A stretch of 34,686 bases of DNA from the NCBI GenBank assembly GCA_018673475.1, contig JABHCN010000050.1, positions 1 to 34,686 of the forward strand, read 5' to 3'. The stretch comes from Actinomycetota bacterium (GTDB taxonomy: Bacteria; Actinomycetota; Acidimicrobiia; Acidimicrobiales; MedAcidi-G1). Positions 7,155 through 14,251 of the stretch are shown here, piece after piece (positions within the stretch are counted from its first letter, which is position 1; every line of letters starts with the position of its first letter). Made by a program: the position numbers and the translations under genes. The notes under the pieces were generated by a model. That model worked only from the letters and a program-made list of their open reading frames with translations, ran no database searches and was not told the DNA's origin.

Positions 7155-7829
7155 GTGAATCCAGGAGCACAGCCGTTGGTTCGGTTGTCGTCACTCACCA
7201 AGCAGTACCCGGAAGTGGCGGCGTTGCGTGGAATCACACTCGAAGTTCCGCACGGCGTGGTGGGTTTGGTGGGACCAAACGGTGCCGGCAAGAGCACCTT
7301 GATGAAAATCCTCTTGGGTTTGGTCGAGCCGACGAGCGGAACCGCTGAGGTGCTCGGGTTTGACGCAAGGACCGAGGGGCTGCGCATTCGTGAACGGGTC
7401 GGCTACATGCCCGAACACGACTGCTTGCCCACCGATTTGTCCGCCACCCAGTTCATCATCCACTTGGCTCGCATGAGCGGCCTCCCAACAACTGTGGCAC
7501 GGGAACGGGCGGCGGAGACGCTACGCCACGTCGGCCTGTTCGAGGAGCGCTATCGCCACATCGGTGGCTACTCCACTGGCATGAAGCAGCGGGTGAAGTT
7601 GGCCCAGGCTTTGGTACACGACCCAAAACTGTTGTTTCTCGACGAGCCGACCAATGGTCTCGACCCGGATGGGCGAGACGACATGTTGGCCCTGATCGAG
7701 CGCACCGGCACGGACTTTGGCATTTCGGTGATCATGTCGTCGCATCTACTCGGAGAAATCGAGAGTGTGTGTGACTCTCTGGTTCTCATCGAGGAAGGAA
7801 AGCTGGATCGCGCCGGAGCGGTAGCCTAG
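7155..7829 (+). CDS. ABC-2 exporter ATP-binding protein (core domain; gene interrupted by TAG)
   Basis: 224 residues making a full nucleotide-binding domain: Walker A GPNGAGKST (40-48), signature YSTGMKQR (139-146), Walker B LLFLDEP (Asp163, Glu164), D-loop GLDP and H-loop His197. Glu replaces the usual Q-loop Gln (GYMPEHD), as in the second ATPase of the cassette. The GTG start has AAGGGGG 7 nt upstream. Translation meets TAG at 7827-7829, but the same frame continues open to 8117 with a plausible C-terminal domain. The family's normal length is about 300, so this is a truncated product or a nonsense mutant. The catalytic core is complete and could still work with the permease encoded next. 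The exported substrate is unknown. Confidence 0.88.
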   Translation: MNPGAQPLVRLSSLTKQYPEVAALRGITLEVPHGVVGLVGPNGAGKSTLMKILLGLVEPTSGTAEVLGFDARTEGLRIRERVGYMPEHDCLPTDLSATQFIIHLARMSGLPTTVARERAAETLRHVGLFEERYRHIGGYSTGMKQRVKLAQALVHDPKLLFLDEPTNGLDPDGRDDMLALIERTGTDFGISVIMSSHLLGEIESVCDSLVLIEEGKLDRAGAVA

Positions 7830-8117
7830 TTCACCGGATTAGGCAATGTTCTGGCCGTGGAGGTCGATCGAGATCCGGAACTTCTTGTCAGCCGAATGAT
7901 CGCTCACGACGTGAATGCCCGGGTTGACGGGCGAATCATCGAAGTTGAGATGCCGGATGGGAGCGCCACGGATGAGGCTGCGCTCATGCGGCTGGTGGTC
8001 GACTCGGTGGTCGATCTGGGCCTGCCCCTGGTGCGCGTTGCTCGACAACGTCACACGCTCCGCGACATGTTCCGCAACGATGATCCCTCCGTAAGCGGCA
8101 ACGGGGAGGCGGTCTGA
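7830..8117 (+). pseudogene. C-terminal domain of the first ABC ATPase, separated by the amber codon
   Basis: Directly after TAG 7827-7829 the same frame reads FTGLGNVLAVEVDRDPELLV and on to DPSVSGNGEAV, ending at TGA 8115-8117. This matches the regulatory tail that normally follows the nucleotide-binding domain in ABC-2 ATPases. A GTG at 7857 could restart translation of an 86-residue piece, but no ribosome binding site is evident. The TGA overlaps the permease ATG (TGATG), preserving the original operon coupling. A single base change (for example CAG or GAG to TAG) would explain the break. Confidence 0.7.
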
Positions 8118-9037
8118 TGGCGAACCTCGACGAGGCACCTCAGTCGCGAGGCGTGGTCTACGACCTGGGCTACCGCAACTACGACGGACCCCGTCTGGGG
8201 CGCCGCTACGCGATTCGTTCCCTCTATGTGTTGAGCCTGCGCAACACATTCGGACTCGGACGCGGCACTTTGCCCAAGGTCCTCGCGTTCGGTCTCGCCC
8301 TCGTTGCCCTCCTGCCTGCCATCTTCACAGTGGCCTTCGGTGCGGTCGCTGGAGAGGGCTTCGAGTTTGTCGAACACCACGACTACTTCGAGCTCATCCA
8401 GATCGTCATCGTGTTGTTCGTAGCCGCCATGGCGTCAGATCTGGTTGGCAACGATCGCAAGAACAACACCCTTCCTCTCTACTTCTCACGCCCCATCGAA
8501 CGCGACGACTACCTGCTCGCCAAGATCGCCGCCTTGGCAACGGCCCTGATGTCGCTCACGCTGCTTCCGCAACTCCTTGTATTCGTAGGCAATTGGCTCG
8601 GTGCCACCGACGGCACCGAATGGTTAGGTGACAACATTTCGGACGTATGGCGCATTGGAGCAAGTTCGACGCTTGCGAGCTTGCAACTCGCGGTAATCGG
8701 TTTGGCCATCGCGATGTTCACGACTCGACGGGCATTCGCGCTCACCAGCGTGCTCGCCGCACTGTGGTTCTCGGTCGTCTTCACTGGCTTTCTAGTGACA
8801 GTTCTGGGTCCCGGATGGGCTGCAGTCGCCATGCTCGCCACTCCGGGCTATGCGATGAACGCCGCCACATATGTCATCTTCGACGCTGTCCCAGCGCGTG
8901 CGGATCGGATGGGCGAAATGGCCGATCAAGTCGCCTACGCCGACCTTCCTGGCTGGACGTGGATTGCGGCGTTGGTCGCTCAGACCGCTATCGCCCTGTT
9001 CTTTGCCATCCGCCGCTATCGCAAGGTCACGCTGTGA
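8117..9037 (+). CDS. ABC-2 type permease
   Basis: 306 residues with about six hydrophobic segments, beginning near residues 50-75 (VLAFGLALVALLPAIFTVAFG) and ending with WTWIAALVAQTAIALFFAIRRYRK. The charged loop MASDLVGNDRKNNTLPLYFSRPIERDDYLLAK is the conserved ABC-2 permease motif (DxxxxTLxLxxSRPxxRxxYxxxK) before the third segment. It is the membrane partner of the ATPase just upstream. ATG 8117 overlaps the upstream TGA by one base, and its own TGA overlaps the next GTG by four, so the four cassette genes are translationally coupled. Confidence 0.85.
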   Translation: MANLDEAPQSRGVVYDLGYRNYDGPRLGRRYAIRSLYVLSLRNTFGLGRGTLPKVLAFGLALVALLPAIFTVAFGAVAGEGFEFVEHHDYFELIQIVIVLFVAAMASDLVGNDRKNNTLPLYFSRPIERDDYLLAKIAALATALMSLTLLPQLLVFVGNWLGATDGTEWLGDNISDVWRIGASSTLASLQLAVIGLAIAMFTTRRAFALTSVLAALWFSVVFTGFLVTVLGPGWAAVAMLATPGYAMNAATYVIFDAVPARADRMGEMADQVAYADLPGWTWIAALVAQTAIALFFAIRRYRKVTL

Positions 9038-9981
9038 ACGCCGCTGTTGCTCAGCCATCGCCGGCACCGCATGCAACGATCTCGGTACGATCGGTATCTC
9101 GTTGGTACGGAGACCTGGTGGCCGTCAACGACATTTCCTTCGAACTTGAGCCCGGGATCACGGGCCTGCTCGGCCCCAATGGCGCCGGCAAGTCGACACT
9201 TCTGCACATGATGGCGGGCCTTCTCGAGCCTTCCTCGGGCGAGGTCCTGGTCAATGGCGAGTCATCCTGGAAGAACGCCGCCATGTACGGCCACATCGGT
9301 CTCGTCCCTGAACGTGAGGTCACCTACCCGTTCCTTTCGGCCTGGGAGTACGCCCTGGCTAGCGCCCGACTCCACGAGCTTCCCCAACCTGAAGTTGCAG
9401 CCCAGACAGCGATCGACATGGTTGAGCTCGGCGACGCCGTGCATCGCAAGATGAGCGGTTACTCGAAGGGCATGCGTCAACGAGCCAAGATCGCCGCCGC
9501 TCTCGTCCACGACCCCAACATCTTGATCCTCGACGAACCGTTCAACGGCATTGATCCCCGTCAACGGCTCCAGATGAACACGATGCTCAAGGAACTAGGG
9601 GACTCTGGCCGAACCATCGTCTTCTCTTCCCACATCCTCGAAGATGTTGAAGACCTCGCCGAAGACGTCCTCGTTCTAATCGGTGGCCGCCTGGGTGCCG
9701 CCGGCAACTTCCGTCAGATTCGTCGCCTCATTACTAGCCGGCCCCATGCCTTCACTATCAGGTCCAGTAACAATCGCGCCCTTGCCGCCGCACTGGTTGA
9801 TCAGCCTCATATCGCCCTTATTTCGTTTGACAGCGACGTCATGGAAGTCCAGACGACCGACTTCGGTGCCTTCACCGAAACCATCGCACCCCTCATCCAG
9901 TCAACTGGGGTTGTGCTCCAAGAGCTCCAGCCCGCAGATGATTCCCTCGAGAGCGTTTTCGCCTACCTGGTGGACCGATGA
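9034..9981 (+). CDS. ABC-2 exporter ATP-binding protein (second, intact)
   Basis: 315 residues from GTG 9034, which overlaps the preceding TGA (GTGA). The open frame extends upstream only as a shadow of the permease gene. Motifs: Walker A GPNGAGKST (47-55), signature YSKGMRQR (143-150), Walker B LILDEP (Asp167, Glu168), GIDP D-loop, H-loop His200. The usual ~110-residue C-terminal region follows (LGAAGNFRQIRRLI to VFAYLVD). Glu stands in the Q-loop (VPEREV). Unlike the first ATPase it is unbroken. It probably pairs with the permease at 9978. Two ATPases and two permeases suggest either a heteromeric exporter or two related exporters. Confidence 0.9.
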   Translation: MNAAVAQPSPAPHATISVRSVSRWYGDLVAVNDISFELEPGITGLLGPNGAGKSTLLHMMAGLLEPSSGEVLVNGESSWKNAAMYGHIGLVPEREVTYPFLSAWEYALASARLHELPQPEVAAQTAIDMVELGDAVHRKMSGYSKGMRQRAKIAAALVHDPNILILDEPFNGIDPRQRLQMNTMLKELGDSGRTIVFSSHILEDVEDLAEDVLVLIGGRLGAAGNFRQIRRLITSRPHAFTIRSSNNRALAAALVDQPHIALISFDSDVMEVQTTDFGAFTETIAPLIQSTGVVLQELQPADDSLESVFAYLVDR

Positions 9982-10727
9982 ACAACGTCCTGATCTCCCT
10001 CACCGCACGCCAACTTCTAGGAAGGCGCCGCACCCTGGTGATCGGATTGTTGCTCGCGCTTCCGATCCTGATTGCGGTGATCTACCGGTTCTCCGACGAA
10101 GCGGGTTCAGGGGAGGCCACCGGGGAGTTCGCACTCGGCTTGGTCAGCGTAATGATCTTTACCCTGTTGCTTCCCTTGGTGGCCCTTGTATTCGGGACCG
10201 CCTCACTGGGTGCCGAGATTGACGATGGCACCGCCGTCTTCCTGCTCACCAAACCGATCGAACGATGGCGCATCATCGCCATCAAGATCGGAGTCGCCTC
10301 GGTGGCTGCAGCCCTATTTGTCGTGCCGACCACCATGGCCACCATCTGGATCATCCACGAGAGCCCTACCGCTGACGGCCTCATGCTCGGGCTCGGACTC
10401 GGTGCCCTAGTCGCGTCTGTCCTGTACTGTGCCGCCTTCGTCGCCCTCAGCGCCGTCACCAGCCGAGCCCTCATTTTCGGCCTCATTTACGTCTTCGTTT
10501 GGGAGACGTTCGCCACCCGTATTTTTGACTCCCTGCGTTGGGTCTCCATCCGTGAATACGCCTATGGCTGGAGTGACGCCATCATCTCCATCAACGACAA
10601 GGGCGTCTTCTACGACCCCCACCTCGGCGTCACCACCGCGATCGTCGGCACCATGGTCGTCCTCGCCACAGCCTGTGCCGGTGGTACCCGGGCTCTGACC
10701 AGATTCGAGATCGGCGAACGAGCCTAG
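9978..10727 (+). CDS. ABC-2 type permease (second)
   Basis: 249 residues, about six hydrophobic segments. The motif GAEIDDGTAVFLLTKPIERW followed by RIIAIK corresponds to the ABC-2 permease loop also seen in the first permease of the cassette (TLPLYFSRPIERDDYLLAK). ATGA overlap of 4 nt with the upstream ATPase stop shows tight coupling. It is the last gene of the four-gene cassette and is followed by a non-coding stretch with repeat copy B. Substrate unknown; such exporters serve lipids, antibiotics or polysaccharides in other organisms. Confidence 0.85.
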   Translation: MNNVLISLTARQLLGRRRTLVIGLLLALPILIAVIYRFSDEAGSGEATGEFALGLVSVMIFTLLLPLVALVFGTASLGAEIDDGTAVFLLTKPIERWRIIAIKIGVASVAAALFVVPTTMATIWIIHESPTADGLMLGLGLGALVASVLYCAAFVALSAVTSRALIFGLIYVFVWETFATRIFDSLRWVSIREYAYGWSDAIISINDKGVFYDPHLGVTTAIVGTMVVLATACAGGTRALTRFEIGERA

Positions 10728-10759
10728 GACTGGTTGGCGGATCGCCCGTCAGGAATATT

Positions 10760-10776
10760 CTTCTGGGCGTCAGAAG
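10760..10776 (+). terminator. Hairpin after the ABC cassette
   Basis: CTTCTG, loop GGCGT, CAGAAG: a perfect 6-bp stem 33 bp after the permease stop. No T run follows, so terminator function is uncertain. Confidence 0.3.
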
Positions 10777-10799
10777 CGTTGAGGTCCGCCAGGGGCACC

Positions 10800-10816
10800 G
10801 AAATGGAACCCCCTCA
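10800..10816 (+). repeat. Partial copy of the interspersed repeat
   Basis: GAAATGGAACCCCCTCA resembles GAAATGGAAACTCCTCA of copy B, with two mismatches. It could be the tail of a third, mostly decayed copy. A GGGGGTTTTCAGGGACAAGG segment at 10869 loosely resembles the head of the repeat. The region 10728-11027 otherwise contains only hairpins, copy B and the tRNA-Glu terminator. Confidence 0.4.
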
Positions 10817-10902
10817 GGATCCCGGGGTTTACCCCGATGGCATTGACCCCTTTACCCGCTTCCATGTCGGGGGTTTTCAGGGACAAGGGTGAGGGGGCCG
10901 CG

Positions 10903-10980
10903 TTGGGGGCCATTTTCTCCAAGAAAGGGACCATTTTCGGCCTTCAAACGCCGAAATGGAAACTCCTCAACGGGAAACGG
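10903..10980 (+). repeat. Interspersed repeat copy B (right flank of the ABC cassette)
   Basis: About 78 bp, same orientation as copy A. The exact shared block TTCGGCCTTCAAACGCCG is at 10936-10953, and CCTCAACGGGAAACGG ends the copy. CCATTTTC occurs twice inside it, and CCATTTTCGG/CCGAAATGG form a near-perfect inverted repeat around CCTTCAAACG. Internal repeats of this kind occur at ends of some insertion sequences; no transposase is present. Confidence 0.8.
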
Positions 10981-10983
10981 CCT

Positions 10984-11024
10984 TCGCTTTGAAAGCAAAG
11001 GGCCGGCCCACGATCGGACCGGCC
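10984..11024 (-). terminator. Rho-independent terminator after tRNA-Glu
   Basis: On the minus strand the stem GGCCGGTCC/GGGCCGGCC (11024-11016 and 11009-11001, one G-U pair) with a 6-nt loop is followed by the T-rich CTTTGCTTTC. It lies a few bases after the 3' end of tRNA-Glu and would end the gltX/tRNA transcription unit. Confidence 0.75.
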
Positions 11025-11030
11025 TCTTGG

Positions 11031-11103
11031 TACCCCGTACGGGATTCGAACCCGTGTTACCAGATTGAGAATCTGGCGTCCTGGGCCTCTAGACGAACGG
11101 GGC
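11031..11103 (-). tRNA. tRNA-Glu(CUC)
   Basis: 73 nt on the minus strand beginning GCCCCGTTCGTCTAGAGG. Acceptor GCCCCGT/ACGGGGT, anticodon stem CCAGA/TCTGG around TTCTCAA (anticodon CTC), T arm ACGGG-TTCGAAT-CCCGT, discriminator A. CCA follows directly in the DNA (11030-11028), unlike tRNA-Gln next to it. A terminator stands just downstream. Confidence 0.97.
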
Positions 11104-11188
11104 CTGTACCTGTTGACATCCATGCGGGTGCGGGACGTCAACCTCTGGAGCAGCGCATTGTAGCGACGCCTGGAGGCTGCGCCTCTTG

Positions 11189-11260
11189 CTCGGGGGGGAG
11201 GACTCGAACCCCCAACGACTGGACCAGAACCAGCTGTGTTGCCAATTACACCACCCCCGA
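11189..11260 (-). tRNA. tRNA-Gln(CUG)
   Basis: 72 nt on the minus strand beginning TCGGGGGTGGTGTAATTGG. Acceptor TCGGGGG/CCCCCGA, D stem GTGT/ACAC, anticodon stem GCTGG/CCAGT around TTCTGGT (anticodon CTG), T arm GGGGG-TTCGAGT-CCTCC with one G-U pair, discriminator G. CCA is not encoded. It lies between gltX and tRNA-Glu, all in the same direction. Confidence 0.96.
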
Positions 11261-11324
11261 AAGGTGGGCCCCGGAGGGCCACGACAGCGTAACGGTCAGA
11301 TCGCAGCGACCCGCATGCCGGTAG

Positions 11325-12665
11325 CTACAGACGGGCCCTTGCCCGGGCGATCCGACGCAGCACCTCGGCCCGGTCCATGCACTCGGCCATGGTCTCAAAT
11401 AGTGGCGGTCCAACGGTTCGGCCGGTGACGGCAACCCGAACGGGCGCCTGGGCCTTGCCCAGCTTGAGGTTAACGGTCGCGCCCACCTCCATGACCGTCT
11501 CCTTGAGAACCTCAGGGGTCCAGACGCAGTCGGCGAATGCTGCAGAGGTTCCATCGAGCACCTCGGCGGCAAACTTGCCCTTGACCATTGCCTTCTCCCA
11601 TGAGTCGGCATCGTCGACCGGGTCGTCGCGGAACAAGAAGTCGACGAACCTGGGTGTGTCGCTGAAGGTTCTCAGCTTTTCCTGTATCAGGTCGGCCATA
11701 GTCTCAAACATTCCCCGGTCAAACCTCTCGGCCGGCCATGGCGCCTCGTCTCCGATCCAGGGACCCACGCGCTCTATGAACTCGGCCCTGGGGAGTGCTC
11801 TCAGGTAGGTGGCGTTGATGTGCTCCAACTTCTTGAGGTCGAAGAATGCCGCAGCCTTGTTGACGTCCTCTATGCGGAATATGTCGACGATCTCCGCCAG
11901 TGGCCTCATCTCGACGTCGTCCGGCGGGCCCCATCCAAGGAGGGCCAGGTAGTTGACCATTGCCTCGGCCAGGTAGCCGCGCTGTCGGTAGTCGGCGATC
12001 GAGACGTCGTCGCGACGCTTGGAGAGCTTCTTGCGCTGCTCGTTCACCAATAGGGGCAGGTGGGCGTAGGTCGGGTGTGGGGCTCCGATGGCGTCGAGCA
12101 TCAAGAGGACCTTGGGTACCCCGGAGAGCAGGTCCTCGCCTCTGATGGCGTGGGTGATTCCCATATCGGCGTCGTCGACCGCATTGGCCAGGAGAAACAT
12201 TGGCGAACCGTTTGAGCGCCAGATGACGAAGTCCTCGAGGTCATCGGTCGAGAACGAGACCTCACCGCGCACGATGTCATCAAACTCCACGGTCTGAGCC
12301 GGAGGCATCCGGAACCGCACAGCCATGCCATCGGTTATCGAGGAGCCCTCCACCTCGGCGTTGTCGGCGTCGCACAGGTAGGCGAGGCCCCTACCGAGAA
12401 GGTCCTCGACCACCTCGCGGTGGCGGTCATGGCGCTCGGACTGGTAGAAGGGTCCCTCGTCCCAGTCGAGGCCCAGCCACTCGAGCTCTGCCAGGAGGCT
12501 CGCGGTCAGCTCGGGACGGTTGCGTTCGGCGTCGGTGTCCTCGACCCGCAGAACGTAGGTGCCGCCCGTCGAGCGGGCGAACAACCAGTTGAACAGGGCG
12601 GTGCGTGCGCTTCCAACATGGAGGAAGCCGGTGGGAGATGGCGCAAACCTGACTCGGGGGGTCAC
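11325..12665 (-). CDS. gltX: Glutamate-tRNA ligase (GluRS)
   Basis: 446 residues, class I aminoacyl-tRNA synthetase. The N-terminus RFAPSPTGFLHVGSARTALF carries the HIGH-type motif HVGS (16-19). Also present are YVLRVEDTDAER, AIRGEDLL and the KMSKS-type KLSKR (213-217), all diagnostic for GluRS. It charges tRNA-Glu with glutamate. It is followed by tRNA-Gln and tRNA-Glu on the same strand. Bacteria without GlnRS use a non-discriminating GluRS on both tRNAs plus GatCAB, and this arrangement fits that model but does not prove it. The start is GTG with -10-like TAGCCT 7 nt upstream. Length is slightly short for the family. Confidence 0.95.
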   Translation of the reverse strand: MTPRVRFAPSPTGFLHVGSARTALFNWLFARSTGGTYVLRVEDTDAERNRPELTASLLAELEWLGLDWDEGPFYQSERHDRHREVVEDLLGRGLAYLCDADNAEVEGSSITDGMAVRFRMPPAQTVEFDDIVRGEVSFSTDDLEDFVIWRSNGSPMFLLANAVDDADMGITHAIRGEDLLSGVPKVLLMLDAIGAPHPTYAHLPLLVNEQRKKLSKRRDDVSIADYRQRGYLAEAMVNYLALLGWGPPDDVEMRPLAEIVDIFRIEDVNKAAAFFDLKKLEHINATYLRALPRAEFIERVGPWIGDEAPWPAERFDRGMFETMADLIQEKLRTFSDTPRFVDFLFRDDPVDDADSWEKAMVKGKFAAEVLDGTSAAFADCVWTPEVLKETVMEVGATVNLKLGKAQAPVRVAVTGRTVGPPLFETMAECMDRAEVLRRIARARARL

Positions 12666-12672
12666 CGGGCCG

Positions 12673-12678
12673 AGGCTA
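12673..12678 (-). promoter_or_regulatory. -10 hexamer TAGCCT before gltX
   Basis: On the minus strand TAGCCT, spacer CGGCCCG (7 nt), then the GTG at 12665: another leaderless layout. An inverted repeat CCGGCGG/CCGCCGG (12679-12685, 12694-12700) sits just upstream in the 56-bp gap and might limit read-through from the phosphatase gene. Confidence 0.45.
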
Positions 12679-12721
12679 CCGGCGGTGGCGTCGCCGCCGG
12701 GTCGATAACCGGGGTCGGCGG

Positions 12722-13264
12722 CTAGCCCGGAGCCAGCAGGCGGCTCATCGCTGAGCTCATGCCACTGAGACGGATGTGGAGGGCCTCGTAGATGGAGCGG
12801 TCCATGCCGTAGGGGTCACCCACCTCGTCGGCGGTACGGCCGGCCGTCATGTGTCCGCCCCGGGCACCGTGGAGGAGCGCCACCCATTCCCTGAGGTCCA
12901 TGCCGGGCTGCAGAGGGCCAACTGTCCCGCCCAGCCTCGGCACCTCGCCAGCAAGAAAGGTCCTTGCCCGGGCGTCCTGGTCGAGGGTGGCGACAGCTGA
13001 TTCATGCACACGGGTCATCGCCACGATCAGGTCGGCCTCTGCGAGCAGGTAGTCGGTAAGCAGGCTGCTGCGGTGGCCGGAGATGTCGATTCCATGCTCG
13101 GCCACCACGTCAACCGAGTGGCTGGTAGCCGGCCCACCTGTCATTGCGTGGGTCCCGGCTGATGCAACCACGAGGTCTGACCCGGCCTGGGTCAACTGGT
13201 GTGCCAGAAGCCCCTCGGCCATGGCCGATCGACAGATGTTGCCGGTGCAGACGAAGAGGATCAC
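12722..13264 (-). CDS. Low-molecular-weight protein tyrosine phosphatase
   Basis: 180 residues. The P-loop FVCTGNICRSAMAEGLL holds the catalytic C(X)5R (Cys6 to Arg12). The general acid is probably Asp150 in DPYGMD near the C-terminus, as in the LMW-PTP family. Ile10 in the loop (CTGNICRS) matches tyrosine-specific members; the arginine phosphatase YwlE has Thr there. It dephosphorylates phosphotyrosine through a cysteinyl-phosphate intermediate; the target is unknown. The GTG start lies 15 bp after the selenoprotein stop with no promoter between, so the two are probably co-transcribed. Confidence 0.9.
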   Translation of the reverse strand: MILFVCTGNICRSAMAEGLLAHQLTQAGSDLVVASAGTHAMTGGPATSHSVDVVAEHGIDISGHRSSLLTDYLLAEADLIVAMTRVHESAVATLDQDARARTFLAGEVPRLGGTVGPLQPGMDLREWVALLHGARGGHMTAGRTADEVGDPYGMDRSIYEALHIRLSGMSSAMSRLLAPG

Positions 13265-13279
13265 GCTTTGTCGGCCAAC

Positions 13280-14185
13280 TCAGGCTGTTGTTGCCTCAGC
13301 GGCGGCACGGTCGGATTCGTACTGGTACTGGGGCTCGTCGATGCGTGGACTGCGGCTGTCTCCGTCGGCCTTACGGATCCCGTTGTCGAGCCCGCTCGTG
13401 GCGGCGTCCTTCCATGACTGGTCGTCGGACCACTGGACCCCAATGTCAACGATGGTTCCCGGTTCGGTGATTGACCATGCTGCAGTCAGGGCCCTGTTGA
13501 GCAGGTCGGTCTGGAACCCGGGGTCATGTGGGCGGCCGACCGTGTAGCCGAGCGGCATGTCGACAAAGGCGGCCCTGGGCGGGTTGGCCGCCTCGGTGAT
13601 GCTCCGTGCTGCCGTGAGGCAAATGGTCGGTGTGCCGGCGGCCTCTATCGCCCTCGCTACCAGACCCACGGTCTGGTGGCAGACAGGTCACACGGGTACG
13701 AGGAGCACCAGGTCGATATCTGTCGGCATCTGCTCCACCGCATCAAGGATTGCCGGTGCCAGTTCCTCTTCTGCGCGCCTGACCGAGTAGATGCCGCCCA
13801 TACAGGCCAGTGTCTCGGGGGCCAGACCACCGATGGTTCCATCGGTGACCATCTCATTCAGGCGATCAACCGGAAAGACGATGTTGGGGTCGCTGCGGGC
13901 GGGTTCCAGGTCGTAGGCGAAGTGGGTAACCCTCACGTCGCTGGCCGGTTGATCGGTCGGTATGTGGCGGATGCCGGTGTCGTCCTTCCAGTGGAACGCA
14001 ACCTGGCCCTCCCGGTAGGCACCTCCGGAACCAACCAGGAGGATGGTGGATTCTGACAGTGGCTTGTCGAGCGGCGCCCATGGTGGTGCTGCCGGGCGGT
14101 GCGCCCACTGGTAGGGCTCGAAGCCGAGGGCCGAGTACTGCTCGGCGGTACGTGCGATGTAGTCAACCGGTTCGTTCAAGTCCAC
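13280..14185 (-). CDS. GrdB/PrdB-like selenoprotein (glycine/sarcosine/betaine reductase B family), read through UGA
   Basis: Two minus-strand open stretches in one frame, 14185-13688 and 13687-13280, are separated only by TGA (13690-13688). Read through it, they give one 301-residue protein with selenocysteine at 166: LVLLVPV-U-PVCHQTVGLVA, a U-x-x-C redox motif. The N-terminal half (DYIARTAEQYSALGFEPYQWAH, STILLVGSGGAYREGQVAF, ACMGGIYSVRRAEEELAPA) and the C-terminal half (ICLTAARSITEAANPPRAAFVDMPLG) both match what I know of this family. In that family the motif is UPVCH or CPVCH. A SECIS-type hairpin follows the UGA. Clostridial GrdB works with GrdA and GrdC; none is adjacent here, so the reaction is unknown, probably a selenol-dependent reduction. 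GTG start. Confidence 0.85.
13659..13677 (-). promoter_or_regulatory. Bacterial SECIS-type hairpin downstream of the Sec UGA
   Basis: On the minus strand ACCAGACC-GTG-GGTCTGGT forms a perfect 8-bp stem with a 3-nt loop starting with G. The loop begins 18 nt after the UGA at 13690-13688. Bacterial SECIS elements are stem-loops with a G among the first two apical loop bases, about 16-37 nt after UGA, which this fits. The stem lies within codons of the conserved CHQTVGLVAR segment. Confidence 0.75.
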
Positions 14186-14251
14186 GCCCGCATCTTCTCA
14201 TGTATGGAGGCCCCTCCTGACACCGGCAGAGAATCTGGGACGAAGTCGACA

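Noticed and set aside
7827-7829. TAG as pyrrolysine or a reassigned codon
   Set aside because: Other genes in the window end properly at TAG (thioesterase at 554, importer ATPase at 24748), and no pyrrolysine context is visible.
13280-13669. Separate 129-residue gene starting at GTG 13669
   Set aside because: It has no ribosome binding site, and its frame continues seamlessly upstream through the UGA into the N-terminal half of the same family. The Cys-His motif would be lost with this start.
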